DNA of 64,000 bases from W-Chloroflexi-9 sp045863195 (GTDB taxonomy: Bacteria > Chloroflexota > Dehalococcoidia > UBA2979), in NCBI GenBank assembly GCA_045863195.1, contig BTUI01000001.1, positions 186,001 to 250,000 of the forward strand. Direction: 5' to 3'. The notes under the pieces were generated by a model, which worked only from the letters and a program-made list of their open reading frames with translations, did not search any database and was not told where the DNA came from. Positions 10,863-19,335 of this stretch are shown here, piece after piece; the first letter of the stretch is position 1, and the number at the start of each line of letters is the position of its first letter. The translations under genes were made by a program, and so were the position numbers.

Positions 10863-11527
10863 GGTGGGGTAGCCTGCGACTTTAGGAGTGCCGCATCCAG
10901 GCGTTCGCGGCACATCCGGGTAGCCGCTTCGACGTCCTCAGATGCCACGACAGCGGAGACGATCGCAACGCCATACGCGCCAGCCTGGATGACGTCCGCG
11001 ATACGCTCGGCGGTGATGCTCCCGATAGCGATCACTGGTATCGGGCATGCGGAACAGATCCGTGCCAGTGTCGCCAAGCCCATGTCAGGAGCAGGGTTCG
11101 CCTTCGTGTGCGTCCCATAGATCGGACCAACACCGAGGTAGTCGATGTCGGTCTCCCAGGCGCGCGCCGCCTCTTCGAATGAGTTGGCCGTCCCGCCGAT
11201 CAATGCGTCCTGTCCGAGGATTCGTCGTGCGGTCGCCACATCCAGGTCGTTGCGTCCCAGGTGGACAGCCGTCGCACCGGCACTGAGGGCTACGTCGGGG
11301 CGATCGTCGACGATCAACATCCCGCCGTACTGACGCGCGATCGGCAGCATCGTCGTCACTACGTCGATGAGCGCGCGCGTGGCCCACGCGCGCTTTTCGC
11401 GAAACTGCACTGCGTCGGCACCACCGCGGAGCGCCATCTCCATGATCTCAATGTGCGAATACCGGCTTTGAATCTGTTCATCCGTGATGACCTGTAGCCG
11501 CGGGATAGCGTGCTGTGAGGTGCTCAT
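10859..11527 (-). CDS. thiE: thiamine-phosphate synthase
   Basis: Joins HMP pyrophosphate to thiazole phosphate. 222 residues with the classical motifs: VQFREK (pyrophosphate side), IVDDRPDVALSAGATAVHLGRNDLD, LIGGTANSFEEA and YLGVGPIYGTHTKA. It overlaps thiD at an ATGA junction. With the TenI-like gene at 7996, the operon holds two members of this superfamily, and this is the one that matches true ThiE. Confidence 0.93.
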   Translation of the reverse strand: MSTSQHAIPRLQVITDEQIQSRYSHIEIMEMALRGGADAVQFREKRAWATRALIDVVTTMLPIARQYGGMLIVDDRPDVALSAGATAVHLGRNDLDVATARRILGQDALIGGTANSFEEAARAWETDIDYLGVGPIYGTHTKANPAPDMGLATLARICSACPIPVIAIGSITAERIADVIQAGAYGVAIVSAVVASEDVEAATRMCRERLDAALLKSQATPP

Positions 11528-12375
11528 CGTGCCGCCTCCTCGTGCATCACGTGGCCGAGTGGCCGAGGGGTATCACTGTGGACTGTCGTGTGGCGCAGCA
11601 TGAAGAAGTGGTCAGTGGGGCGCACACCCTGCCCCAGTACAGGGCCGTATCGGATAGCTTCGGTGAGGTATTGCTTTGCCCTGTGCACGGCCGTACTGAG
11701 GTCTACCCCGTCCGCCAGGTGTGTCGCGATGGCGGCCGATAATGTGCAGCCGGTCCCGTGGGTGTTGCGGCTATCCAGGTACTCGCCCTCGATGACCTCT
11801 GCGCCGTCATGGCTTACCAGGACATCGGTCCCGGGTTGCTCCTCCAGATGGCCGCCCTTGACGAGTACGGCCTGCGGACCGAGGTCGAGAATCCGCCGAC
11901 CCGCTTCCACTGCATCGGCCACTGTGCGGATGTCCATCCCCGCAAACATCTGCGCCTCGTGGACATTTGGGGTAACAAGCGCCGCCAGCGGCAGGAGTTC
12001 CTCGCGCATAGCGCTGACGGCGTCCGCGACAAGCAGGGGGAAGCCGGACGTCGAGATCATGACGGGGTCAAGGACATAGTGCGGAGGGCGATAGCGACGC
12101 ATGCATGCTGCGACAACCGCGACGCGCTCGTGGTCGGCCAGCATGCCGCTTTTCGCGGCGTGTATCTCGAAGTCGTCGAAGAGCGCGGCGAACTGCGCCT
12201 CGATCACGTCGACCGGTAGGGCGAAGGCAGCGGTGACAGTCTTCGTGTTCTGAGCGGTCACAGCGGTGAGGACACAGAGGCCGTAGCCACCGTTGGCGGA
12301 AATCGTCTTGAGGTCCGCCTGTATCCCTGCCCCGCCGCTGCTATCCGACCCCGCAATGGTCAGCACGGTGCTCAT
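11524..12375 (-). CDS. thiD: HMP/HMP-P kinase
   Basis: Phosphorylates hydroxymethylpyrimidine twice to the pyrophosphate used by ThiE. 283 residues; TIAGSDSSGGAGIQADLKT at the N terminus, PVMISTSG in the middle and NTHGTGCTLSAAIA at the ATP/anion-hole end are definitive. First gene of the operon; ATG 12375 has GGAGGGG six bases before it. The TPP riboswitch lies 122 bases upstream in the leader. Confidence 0.95.
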   Translation of the reverse strand: MSTVLTIAGSDSSGGAGIQADLKTISANGGYGLCVLTAVTAQNTKTVTAAFALPVDVIEAQFAALFDDFEIHAAKSGMLADHERVAVVAACMRRYRPPHYVLDPVMISTSGFPLLVADAVSAMREELLPLAALVTPNVHEAQMFAGMDIRTVADAVEAGRRILDLGPQAVLVKGGHLEEQPGTDVLVSHDGAEVIEGEYLDSRNTHGTGCTLSAAIATHLADGVDLSTAVHRAKQYLTEAIRYGPVLGQGVRPTDHFFMLRHTTVHSDTPRPLGHVMHEEAAR

Positions 12376-12497
12376 ACTGATCCCCTCCGCTTGCGTGCCC
12401 AAGGTGTGCACACGAAGCGGCGAGGGACACAGAAGGCGTCCTCGACATCTCAACCAGGTGGTGGTGTGACGGAGAGACCCAATTGGTCTGTCGCATC

Positions 12498-12577
12498 GCA
12501 CATCCCTCCGCCGGCATTACCCGGATCAGGTTGACGGGTTTCTTCTCAGGCCGGGCACTCCCGACCACCCCGTGTGC
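12498..12577 (-). promoter_or_regulatory. TPP riboswitch (THI element) of the thi operon
   Basis: Read on the minus strand the leader carries the conserved TPP core: GGGGTGGTCGGGAGTGCC, CCTGAGA, then ACCTGATCCGGGTAATGCC and GGCGGAGGGA. The closing stem P1 pairs GCACA (12573-12577) with TGTGC (12498-12502). It sits 122 bases before thiD and should shut the thiamin operon when TPP is plentiful. No strong terminator hairpin was seen between it and thiD, so control may be at the ribosome binding site. Confidence 0.93.
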
Positions 12578-12585
12578 AGGCGCTA

Positions 12586-12591
12586 AATGTA
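12586..12591 (-). promoter_or_regulatory. candidate -10 element for the thi operon
   Basis: TACATT on the minus strand, ending just before the first stem of the TPP aptamer at about the distance expected of a transcription start. No good -35 is seen, so this is weak. Confidence 0.3.
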
Positions 12592-12726
12592 GCACACACG
12601 GGACTGTGCGCAGGGATCGCGGGGGCGCTACCTCGAAGCGATGTCGAAACAACGCGTAGCTTTTCCACGCTTGCCAGAGCAGGTCCTTGGTCGGTTCCGG
12701 CGCCAATACGCGGCTGACCTCGACGC

Positions 12727-12735
12727 TGCTATGAT
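12727..12735 (+). promoter_or_regulatory. extended -10 promoter of the cbi/cob operon
   Basis: TGCTATGAT is an extended -10 box (TGN plus TATGAT, five of six matches). Its expected start point, about 12742, falls a few bases before the first stem of the cobalamin aptamer, which supports it. No recognisable -35, as is common for extended -10 promoters. Confidence 0.5.
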
Positions 12736-12746
12736 TGGGCTGTCCA

Positions 12747-12839
12747 GCTCCGCGAAGTCGGTGTGATCCCGACGCTGTCCCGCAACTGTGATCGGCCCGG
12801 CGTATTGTCGCCGTGAGCCGTCAGCCAGGTCGCCGGAGC
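12747..12839 (+). promoter_or_regulatory. cobalamin riboswitch, copy 1 (cbi/cob ring operon)
   Basis: Carries the B12-box core: GAAGTCGGTGTGATCCCGACGCTGTCCCGCAACTGTGA, then GAGCCGTCAGCCAGGTCGCC, split here by their natural spacing. Stem P1 pairs GCTCCG (12747-12752) with CGGAGC (12834-12839). It precedes the cbiC-cbiX fusion and is followed by a hairpin at 12904. It should turn the ring-synthesis operon off when cobalamin is high. Confidence 0.92.
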
Positions 12840-12903
12840 CGTGATGTGTGCTCACCCGCGAGGTACGGGTCAGGCATGTGGTCGGCTCAGCCGTCACACG
12901 CCG

Positions 12904-12928
12904 CCCCTCCTCGTGAGGGGTTTTCGTT
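12904..12928 (+). terminator. riboswitch 1 expression-platform hairpin
   Basis: CCCCTC (12904-12909) pairs with GAGGGG (12915-12920) around a five-base loop and is followed by TTTTCGTT. This is a short intrinsic terminator between the aptamer and the GTG start of cbiC-cbiX. A nearly identical stem and TTTCGTTG tail follows riboswitch 3. Confidence 0.75.
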
Positions 12929-12959
12929 GCGCGAAGCGCGCGACGAATGGAGGCGAGCG

Positions 12960-14534
12960 GTGGCCGCACCCGAACCTGGTCCGATACTGCGACGCTTCGC
13001 GATGGCGCCAGGAGCTATCGAAGCCCTCAGCATCGAGCGTCTCCAAACAGAGGCCGGCGTGTTGCCGTGGGTCGGGGATGAGGCGCGGCTTGCGTTGCGC
13101 CTCGCCTACGCCGTCGGGGATCCGTCGATCCTCAGTGACCTGGAGTTTGCCCCCGGCGCCGTTGAGCGTGGCGTGGAAGCGCTTCGCGCGGGACAGGCGC
13201 TGTTCGCAGATGTGCGGATGGTGGTGAGTGGTGTCGATCAGGCGACGGCTGATGCCGTCGGTGTGGACGTGCGCTGCCTGCTGGATGCGGCCGGGGTTGC
13301 AGAAGACGCTCGCGTCCGCGGGATTACGCGCTCCGCGCAGGCAGTGTTGGAGCACGCCGAGCAACTGTCGGGGGCGGTCGTAGCGATCGGCAATGCTCCG
13401 ACGGCGTTGCTCGCACTGCTTGATCTGATTGACGCAGGGATCGCGCGTCCCGAGCTCGTCCTTGGATTCCCCGTAGGATACGTAGCGGCCGCGGAGTCGA
13501 AAGAGGAACTGCGACAGCGCGACGTGCCGTACGTGACGCTGCGCGGGCATCGCGGCGGTACACCGCTGGCGGTCTCCGCCATCAACACGTTGCTGCGGAT
13601 CGCTTCGGAGCGCACCGGTGAGAAGCCGCGTGAGCGCTCCCGTCCTGACGCGATCCTGCTCGTGGGCCACGGCAGCCGCGAGCCCGAGGCTGCACGCGCG
13701 ATGGAACGGGTGATGGCGGAGATGGCAGCGCGCGGCCCGATCGGGATCGTCGAGCCGGGATTTGTGCAGCTGGCCGCGCCGACGATCCCAGAAGGCGTCG
13801 GGCGGTGCGTGCTGCAGGGTGCGCGCAACATCGTAGCTGTGCCGTATTTCCTGCACGAAGGGAAGCACGTGCTCCGCGACCTGCCCGCGCTGCTGCGCCA
13901 GGCTGCCGAGGAATATCCAGGGACGCAGATCTGCCTCGCGGCGCCGATCGGCTCGCACTCCGGGCTGACGAACATCGCGCTCGACCGCGCGATGCACGGC
14001 CCTTTTATCGGGGACGTCCTAGAGTCCGCCAACGACCTGGGGGCCGCCGGGTACGTCATGAGCTCAGCGCCATTCACCTATCGCGAGGATGGCCGGCCCG
14101 ACTGGAGTCAGATGTGGCAGTCGTTCTGCGAGCTCTCGCTGTTCGGGGGGCCGCCGCATCGCGGGCCAGACGATCCGGTGCGGAGTATCGAACTCGAGGG
14201 ATCCGCGCCGGCTGTGGGTGACCCGATAGACGAAGTACGCCGCGGTATCTACGAGACGACCGGCCTCGTGTCCGAACTGGCGGAACCGGGATGGATCACA
14301 GTCACGTGCGCCAGTGAGCGCATGGCCGCCTGGATGTGCGCGACGATCATCCTCGAGAACGTCGACGCGCGTGCCCGAGGGAACGCGCTGTATGTCCCCG
14401 CCCGTCCCTCGTTCACGATGGAGGACGAGGTGAAGAGCGTGATCACCGTGGTAGCGAAGACCCACCACTACTGGACCAGCGGCCACCTTTCTCCACGGCC
14501 GGCGCCGCTGCGGGGTCACGGACCACGACTATGA
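12960..14534 (+). CDS. cbiC-cbiX: precorrin-8X methylmutase / CbiX chelatase fusion with extra C-terminal domain
   Basis: A 524-residue fusion. Residues 1 to about 215 are CbiC/CobH, which moves the C11 methyl to C12 to give hydrogenobyrinic (cobyrinic) acid: VRMVVSGVD, IGNAPTALLALLDL, GFPVGYVAAAESKEEL and the LRGHRGGT loop are visible. Residues about 230-345 are CbiX, sirohydrochlorin cobaltochelatase, with LLVGHGSREPE (His237) and VPYFLHEGKH. About residues 360-524 form a third domain I do not recognise, starting MSSAPFTYREDGRPDW and ending TVVAKTHHYW. GTG 12960 is chosen for its GGAGG site six bases upstream; longer frames would start inside the riboswitch. First gene of the operon. Confidence 0.88.
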   Translation: MAAPEPGPILRRFAMAPGAIEALSIERLQTEAGVLPWVGDEARLALRLAYAVGDPSILSDLEFAPGAVERGVEALRAGQALFADVRMVVSGVDQATADAVGVDVRCLLDAAGVAEDARVRGITRSAQAVLEHAEQLSGAVVAIGNAPTALLALLDLIDAGIARPELVLGFPVGYVAAAESKEELRQRDVPYVTLRGHRGGTPLAVSAINTLLRIASERTGEKPRERSRPDAILLVGHGSREPEAARAMERVMAEMAARGPIGIVEPGFVQLAAPTIPEGVGRCVLQGARNIVAVPYFLHEGKHVLRDLPALLRQAAEEYPGTQICLAAPIGSHSGLTNIALDRAMHGPFIGDVLESANDLGAAGYVMSSAPFTYREDGRPDWSQMWQSFCELSLFGGPPHRGPDDPVRSIELEGSAPAVGDPIDEVRRGIYETTGLVSELAEPGWITVTCASERMAAWMCATIILENVDARARGNALYVPARPSFTMEDEVKSVITVVAKTHHYWTSGHLSPRPAPLRGHGPRL

Positions 14535-14773
14535 CAAATGACGAAGGCCCGGCTGCACCGCGTGGCCATGGGGCGAGCATGGGATACACCACCGGTGCGT
14601 GTGCCGCGACCGCCGGGAAAGCGGCGACCCAGTACCTCGTCAGTGGATCGGCGCCCGACTCAATCGATGTCTGGCTGCCGGTTGGCCGCGACGCGACCTT
14701 CCCGGTCCCGGACGTCACGCATGGCACGGAGATCGCCGCGCGTGCGTGGGCGACATCTGCGAGTTCGCTATGA
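14531..14773 (+). pseudogene. cbiD: cbiD remnant (C1-methyltransferase fragment)
   Basis: An 80-residue ORF homologous only to the start of CbiD, cobalt-precorrin-5B C1-methyltransferase, which is normally about 350-380 residues. It keeps MGYTTGACAATAGKAAT, the DVWLPVGRD strand and the DVTHGTEI motif; those two parts are closer together than in intact CbiD, so there is an internal deletion as well as loss of roughly the last 250 residues. It still overlaps its neighbours neatly (ATGA at both ends), so it keeps translation of the operon coupled. It cannot be a working methyltransferase. CobF at 20716 supplies C1 methylation by the other pathway. Confidence 0.8.
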
Positions 14774-15987
14774 GCCGGCCGCGCATCACGGTCGTGGGCA
14801 TCGGCGATGACGGACCGGCAGGCATCGAGGACCACTCGCGCGCAGCGATCGCAAGCGCAGAGGTGCTGTTTGGCGGCACCCGTCACCTCGCGATGTTCGT
14901 CGATCACCTGGCTCGCAAGGTCGACCTCAGTAGCGACTTCGCGGGTGCGTTGAGCCTGTTGGAGGCGGAGTCCTCGGAGCACCAGGTCGTGCTCGCATCG
15001 GGGGATCCGATGCTGTTCGGGATCGGCGCCACGCTGGTCACCCGGTTGGGCGCTGGACGCGTCAAGATCCTGCCTCACGTGTCGAGCGTACAGGTGGCAT
15101 TCGCGCGCCTCGGCGAACCGACGCGCGACGTCATGACGCTGAGCGCACATGGACGGGAGCTGCGTCCCGTCCTTGCCCGCGCGATGAGCTGTGCGCGCAT
15201 GGCGATCCTGCTCGACGACCACAACGATGCCTGTGCGGTCGCGCGCGCCTTGCTCGACGCGGGGATGGAGGACGCGGAGGCGGCAGTGTGCTCGCACCTC
15301 GGTGGCGAGCGCGAACGCATCGTGCGCGGACGGCTCAGCCAGATCGCCGCCGGCGGACCACATCCCTCGCTGTCGCTGCTTGTTGTCCTGCGCGATCCCG
15401 TTGAGGTTGCACCATACCAGCGGAGCGCGATCCCGGACGAGGAGTTCGCGCACCGCAACGGCATGATCACGAAAGCCGAGGTACGCGTGTTGAGCGTCGC
15501 CGCGCTCCGGCTACGCCCGTCCGACGTGCTCTGGGACGTCGGTGCGGGCTCGGGTGCGGTCGGGATCGAGGCGGCGCTGCAGTTGCCAGGCGGCAGCGTA
15601 TACGCGGTCGAGCGTGACCCTGCGCAGGTCGCCTTCATCCGCGAAAACCGCGTGCGGTTCCGCACCCCGCAGGTTGAGGCGATACAGGGAGAGGCGGCGG
15701 CGGCCCTCACGACGTTGCCGAATCCGGACGCGGTCTTCGTGGGCGGCGGTGGTGCTGATCTCCCCGCGATCATCGATGCGTGTACCGTCCGCCTGCGTCC
15801 GTCCGGTCGGCTGGTGCTGAATCTGGTCGCGGTGGAGCGCGTCGCCGAAGCGATCGATCGGCTGCGTGGGTGGGCACCAGAGCTGACACAGGTGTCGGTC
15901 GCTCGAGGAGTCGCGATCGCCGCCGCGACGCGCCTCGAGGCGCTGAACCCCGTATACATTGTCGCCGCTACGAAACCCGGGGCGTGA
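14770..15987 (+). CDS. cobL: precorrin-6Y C5,15-methyltransferase (decarboxylating), CbiE-CbiT fusion
   Basis: Methylates C5 (CbiE part) and C15 with decarboxylation of the C12 acetate (CbiT part). 405 residues: the N-terminal 200 are a tetrapyrrole methylase with VVGIGDDGPAG and VLASGDPMLFGIG; after HRNGMITKAEVRVLSVAAL comes the CbiT Rossmann fold with DVGAGSGAVGIEAA near residue 256. The fused arrangement equals CobL of the aerobic pathway. ATG overlaps the cbiD remnant's stop (ATGA). A frame extending further upstream is antisense-free but belongs to the cbiD region. Confidence 0.92.
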   Translation: MSRPRITVVGIGDDGPAGIEDHSRAAIASAEVLFGGTRHLAMFVDHLARKVDLSSDFAGALSLLEAESSEHQVVLASGDPMLFGIGATLVTRLGAGRVKILPHVSSVQVAFARLGEPTRDVMTLSAHGRELRPVLARAMSCARMAILLDDHNDACAVARALLDAGMEDAEAAVCSHLGGERERIVRGRLSQIAAGGPHPSLSLLVVLRDPVEVAPYQRSAIPDEEFAHRNGMITKAEVRVLSVAALRLRPSDVLWDVGAGSGAVGIEAALQLPGGSVYAVERDPAQVAFIRENRVRFRTPQVEAIQGEAAAALTTLPNPDAVFVGGGGADLPAIIDACTVRLRPSGRLVLNLVAVERVAEAIDRLRGWAPELTQVSVARGVAIAAATRLEALNPVYIVAATKPGA

Positions 15988-15988
15988 C

Positions 15989-16723
15989 GTGACCGTCAAG
16001 CCGCATGGGACGTTGTATGGGGTCGGGCTTGGGCCTGGCGACCCCGAGCTGATGACTGTGAAGGGGCGCCGCTTGCTTGAGCGCGTCCCTACGGTGTTCG
16101 TCCCCGTAAGTGAGACGAGTGATACCAGTGTTGCGGGGACGATCGTGAGTGGCCTGCTCCGCCCAGAGCAGGCTGTGGTGCCGCTGACGTTCGCCATGCG
16201 GCGCCCGCTTGCGGAACGGGAGGCAGCCTGGCGCGCCAGTTGCGACCGTATTGCGCTCGCACTCGCGGATGGCGATGACGCTGTGTTTGTCACCGAGGGC
16301 GACCCGCTGACGTACAGCACGTTCGCCCATCTCGCGGAGACGCTGCGCGAGACTCACCCAGAGGTAGCGATGGTAATCGTGCCGGGTGTCACCTCGTTCG
16401 CGGCCGCAGCGGCAGCCACGGGCGTGTCACTTGTGGACGCGCGCGAACGGATGGTCGTGCTGCCGGGCCCCTACGAGCGTGCGAGTCTGGAAACGATGCT
16501 TCGTGACTTCGACAGTCTCGTGCTGATGAAGGTCAGCAGTGGACTGGATATTGTGCTCGAGGCGCTGGACACCACCGGCCGGACCGGCGATGCGACCTTC
16601 ATTGAGCGTTGTGGCTGGCCTGACGAGCGAGTCATCACGGATGTCTCGGCGCTCCGCGGGCAACGCGCGGACTACTTTTCGCTGATCCTGGTGCGGCATG
16701 GCCAGACGAATGGACACCGATAA
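15989..16723 (+). CDS. cobI: precorrin-2 C20-methyltransferase
   Basis: Adds the C20 methyl to precorrin-2 or its cobalt form (CobI/CbiL). 244 residues from GTG 15989, two bases after the cobL stop. GVGLGPGDPELMTVKGRRLL opens the tetrapyrrole methylase fold; VTEGDPLTYSTF and VPGVTSFAAAAAATG are the SAM and substrate loops typical of this member. The preferred metal state cannot be read from sequence. No clear ribosome binding site, so translation is probably coupled to cobL. Confidence 0.9.
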   Translation: MTVKPHGTLYGVGLGPGDPELMTVKGRRLLERVPTVFVPVSETSDTSVAGTIVSGLLRPEQAVVPLTFAMRRPLAEREAAWRASCDRIALALADGDDAVFVTEGDPLTYSTFAHLAETLRETHPEVAMVIVPGVTSFAAAAAATGVSLVDARERMVVLPGPYERASLETMLRDFDSLVLMKVSSGLDIVLEALDTTGRTGDATFIERCGWPDERVITDVSALRGQRADYFSLILVRHGQTNGHR

Positions 16724-17520
16724 TGGCCGATATCCGCAGTGGGACTGTGTATTTCGTGGGCGCGGGGCCGGGGGCGGCTGACCTCATCTCGGTACGTGGC
16801 CGCGAACTCGTGTGCGCGGCAGACCTGCTGGTGTACGCGGACTCTCTCGTGGATGAGGCACACGCGGCATACGCGAAGCAGAGCGCCCACGTACTCGGCT
16901 CGTCGACGATGACGCTTGATCAAATGGTTGCCCTGATGGCTGAGGCTGCGACGCGCGGCGAGGTGGTCGTGCGATTGCACAGCGGTGACCCCTCGATCTA
17001 TGGGGCGATGCACGAGCAGATCGTCGCGCTCCGAGCGGCGGGGGTGCCGTACGTGGTCGTGCCGGGTATCAGCAGCGCGTTTGCGGCCGCCGCGGCGCTC
17101 GGCGTCGAACTCACCGTGCCCAACGTCGCGCAGACCGTGATCTTCACGCGGGCACAGGGGCGCGCGAGTGCCGTGCCGGAAGGTGAATCGCTGCGCTCGC
17201 TCGCAGCCCACGGGACGACGCTCGCGTTGTTCCTGAGTGCCGCGATCATCCGTCACGCCGTGGAAGATCTGATCGCTGGTGGGTATGCAGTGGATACGCC
17301 CGCCGTGGTGGCATACCGGATCTCGTGGCCCGACGAACTGCTGCTGCGATGCACGCTGGCCGAGGTCGAGTCGACGCTGCGCGCGCATACGATCACGAAG
17401 TCCGCACTGATCCTCATCGGGCCTGCGCTGGCGGTGGAAGGTGTGGACGATGCTCGTTCGAGGTTGTACGACAGCACGTACACGCATCTCTACCGGCGCG
17501 GTGAACCGTCTCATGACTGA
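16723..17520 (+). CDS. cobM: precorrin-4 C11-methyltransferase
   Basis: Adds the C11 methyl (CobM/CbiF). 265 residues, standard length. YFVGAGPGAADLISVRG, LHSGDPSIYGAMHEQ, VPGISSAFAAAAALGVELTVP and FTRAQGR form the signature series of this subfamily. Start ATG shares one base with the cobI stop (TAATG). Followed by cbiG with an 8-base overlap. Confidence 0.93.
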   Translation: MADIRSGTVYFVGAGPGAADLISVRGRELVCAADLLVYADSLVDEAHAAYAKQSAHVLGSSTMTLDQMVALMAEAATRGEVVVRLHSGDPSIYGAMHEQIVALRAAGVPYVVVPGISSAFAAAAALGVELTVPNVAQTVIFTRAQGRASAVPEGESLRSLAAHGTTLALFLSAAIIRHAVEDLIAGGYAVDTPAVVAYRISWPDELLLRCTLAEVESTLRAHTITKSALILIGPALAVEGVDDARSRLYDSTYTHLYRRGEPSHD

Positions 17521-18529
17521 AGCACTCAGTCCGTTAGTCTTCGCGGTATCGCAACCAGGGCACACACTGGCTGCGCGCATTGCGAGCGCGCTCGGAGCCG
17601 AGGTGGCGACGCGGGAGGCGCTGGCCGCCGCGTTCGCGGACGGACGGCCGATCATCGCGGTGGGAGCGCTCGGGATATGGACGCGGCTGATCGCGCCATC
17701 CCTCGTGGATAAACTCACGGAACCACCGGTGGTCGTGGTCGACGATGCCGGACGGTTCGCGGTCGCCGTAGTGGGCGGGCACCACGGCGGCAACGCGCTC
17801 GCGGAGCGCGTCGCCATGCTCCTCGGCGCGATCCCGGTGATCACCACCGCGACGGATGTGCTCGGCTTGCCGTCCATTGAGGCGCTGACAGAGCGGTATG
17901 GCTGGATGTTGGAGGGCTCGCGCGCCGCGCGGCTGCATGTGTCGGCGGCGCTCGTGAACGGACAGCGCGTAGTGGTGTACCAGGATTGTGGAGAACGTTC
18001 ATGGCTCGGGCGCCTACCCGGCCACGTGCGCCTCGCCTCGGTGCCACCGCTCCCGGATGAGGGCGAGGCCGCGGCGATCTTCGTGACGGACCGCGTGTTG
18101 GCAGAGGCGGCTGCGTGGGGTGAGGCGGCGGTGGCGTTGCGCCCGCAGACCCTCGTCGCGGGGATCGGCGCGAGCCGAGGCGCCTCCCACGAGGAGATCG
18201 CGGCGCTGCTGCGGACGGTGCTGGACGAGGCAGGCCTCGCGCTGATGTCGGTCGGTATGATCGCCACCGCAGAGATTAAGCGCGATGAAACCGGCATCTG
18301 CTCGACAGCTGCGAGTCTCGATGTGCCGGTGCGGTATTTCGTGGCGACGGAGCTCGCGGCAGTCGAGGTGCCGACGCCGTCGGCAGAAGTCGCGCGTCAT
18401 GTGCAGACGCCGAGCGTATGCGAGGCGGCAGCGCTGCTCGCCTCGGGCGCACGTGACCTCATCGTGGAGAAGCGGAAGTCCGCCCACGCAACGGTCGCCA
18501 TCGCGCGCATGACGGAGCCGGCATCGTGA
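17513..18529 (+). CDS. cbiG: cobalt-precorrin-5A hydrolase
   Basis: Opens the delta-lactone of cobalt-precorrin-5A and releases acetaldehyde, a step of the early-cobalt pathway. 338 residues. The N-terminal half shows VGALGIWTRLIAPSLVDK and VGGHHGGNALAERVA; the C-terminal half shows GIGASRGASHEEI and SVGMIATAEIKRDE, ending in CEAAALLASGARDLIVEK. ATG 17513 overlaps cobM by 8 bases. Its presence beside CobF is unexpected because CobF performs its own deacylation. Confidence 0.92.
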   Translation: MTEALSPLVFAVSQPGHTLAARIASALGAEVATREALAAAFADGRPIIAVGALGIWTRLIAPSLVDKLTEPPVVVVDDAGRFAVAVVGGHHGGNALAERVAMLLGAIPVITTATDVLGLPSIEALTERYGWMLEGSRAARLHVSAALVNGQRVVVYQDCGERSWLGRLPGHVRLASVPPLPDEGEAAAIFVTDRVLAEAAAWGEAAVALRPQTLVAGIGASRGASHEEIAALLRTVLDEAGLALMSVGMIATAEIKRDETGICSTAASLDVPVRYFVATELAAVEVPTPSAEVARHVQTPSVCEAAALLASGARDLIVEKRKSAHATVAIARMTEPAS

Positions 18530-19335
18530 CGGGTTTGCTGAGTGTGGTCGGCATCGGCCCAGGGGCCGAGGACCTGTTGACGCCGCGCGCGCGCGCGGTA
18601 CTCCAGGCGGCCGACGTGGTCATTGGCTACGGGGTGTACACGGAGATGGTCCGCGCATGGCTGCCGGGCGCTCGCTGCATCGACTCCGCCATCGGCGAGG
18701 AGGCGGAGCGTGCGCGCGCAAGCCTCGAACTGGCGCAACAGGGGAAGCGCGTGGCGCTAGTGTCGAGCGGCGATGCGGGCGTCTACGGCATGGCCGGACT
18801 CGCGCTGGAGCTCGCTGCGACGATGGATCCGGCGCCCGCGGTCGAGGTGGTGCCCGGTGTGACGGCGGCGCAGGCTGCTGCCGCGATCCTCGGTGCTCCG
18901 CTCGCACTCGACTACGCGACGATCAGCTTGAGCGACGCGCTCGTACCCTGGGAGCAGATTGAGCGGCGGCTCGCGGGCGCGGTCGCAGCCGGATTCGTGC
19001 TGGCGATCTACAACCCGACGAGTGGCCGACGCGGGCATCGTTTCGCGCAGGCATTGGCGGTACTGCGCACGCACCTGCCAGACGACACGCCGTGCGCGCT
19101 GGTGCGCGACGCCTCGCGGCCGGGCGAGCACAGCGCGATTGTCTCGCTCGGCCACCTGATCGACGCAGCGATCGACATGCGGACGATCGTGATCGTTGGC
19201 AACAGCACGACGCGGGTCGTGAACGGTCGCCTCGTCACTCCGCGAGGCTACGCGATGGCGCTCATGTCGCACACCGGTGATGCGGAGGCCACGGACATCA
19301 CCGGCCAGCCGATAGTGCGTGAGGCAGGCGCATGA
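18526..19335 (+). CDS. cobJ: precorrin-3B C17-methyltransferase
   Basis: Catalyses the ring-contracting C17 methylation (CobJ/CbiH). 269 residues. VVGIGPGAEDLLTPRA, the conserved YGVYTEMV, SSGDAGVYGMAGLALEL, VPGVTAAQAAAAILGAPL and YNPTSGRRGHRFAQAL are all typical. Starts with GTG overlapping the cbiG stop (GTGA). No CobG or CobZ oxygenase, which would make precorrin-3B aerobically, is seen in the window, so the cobalt-form (CbiH-like) reaction is the simpler reading. Confidence 0.93.
   Translation: MTGLLSVVGIGPGAEDLLTPRARAVLQAADVVIGYGVYTEMVRAWLPGARCIDSAIGEEAERARASLELAQQGKRVALVSSGDAGVYGMAGLALELAATMDPAPAVEVVPGVTAAQAAAAILGAPLALDYATISLSDALVPWEQIERRLAGAVAAGFVLAIYNPTSGRRGHRFAQALAVLRTHLPDDTPCALVRDASRPGEHSAIVSLGHLIDAAIDMRTIVIVGNSTTRVVNGRLVTPRGYAMALMSHTGDAEATDITGQPIVREAGA

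Noticed and set aside
12628..12969. minus-strand frame across cobalamin riboswitch 1
   Set aside because: It overlaps a clear riboswitch and promoter on the other strand and has no ribosome binding site.
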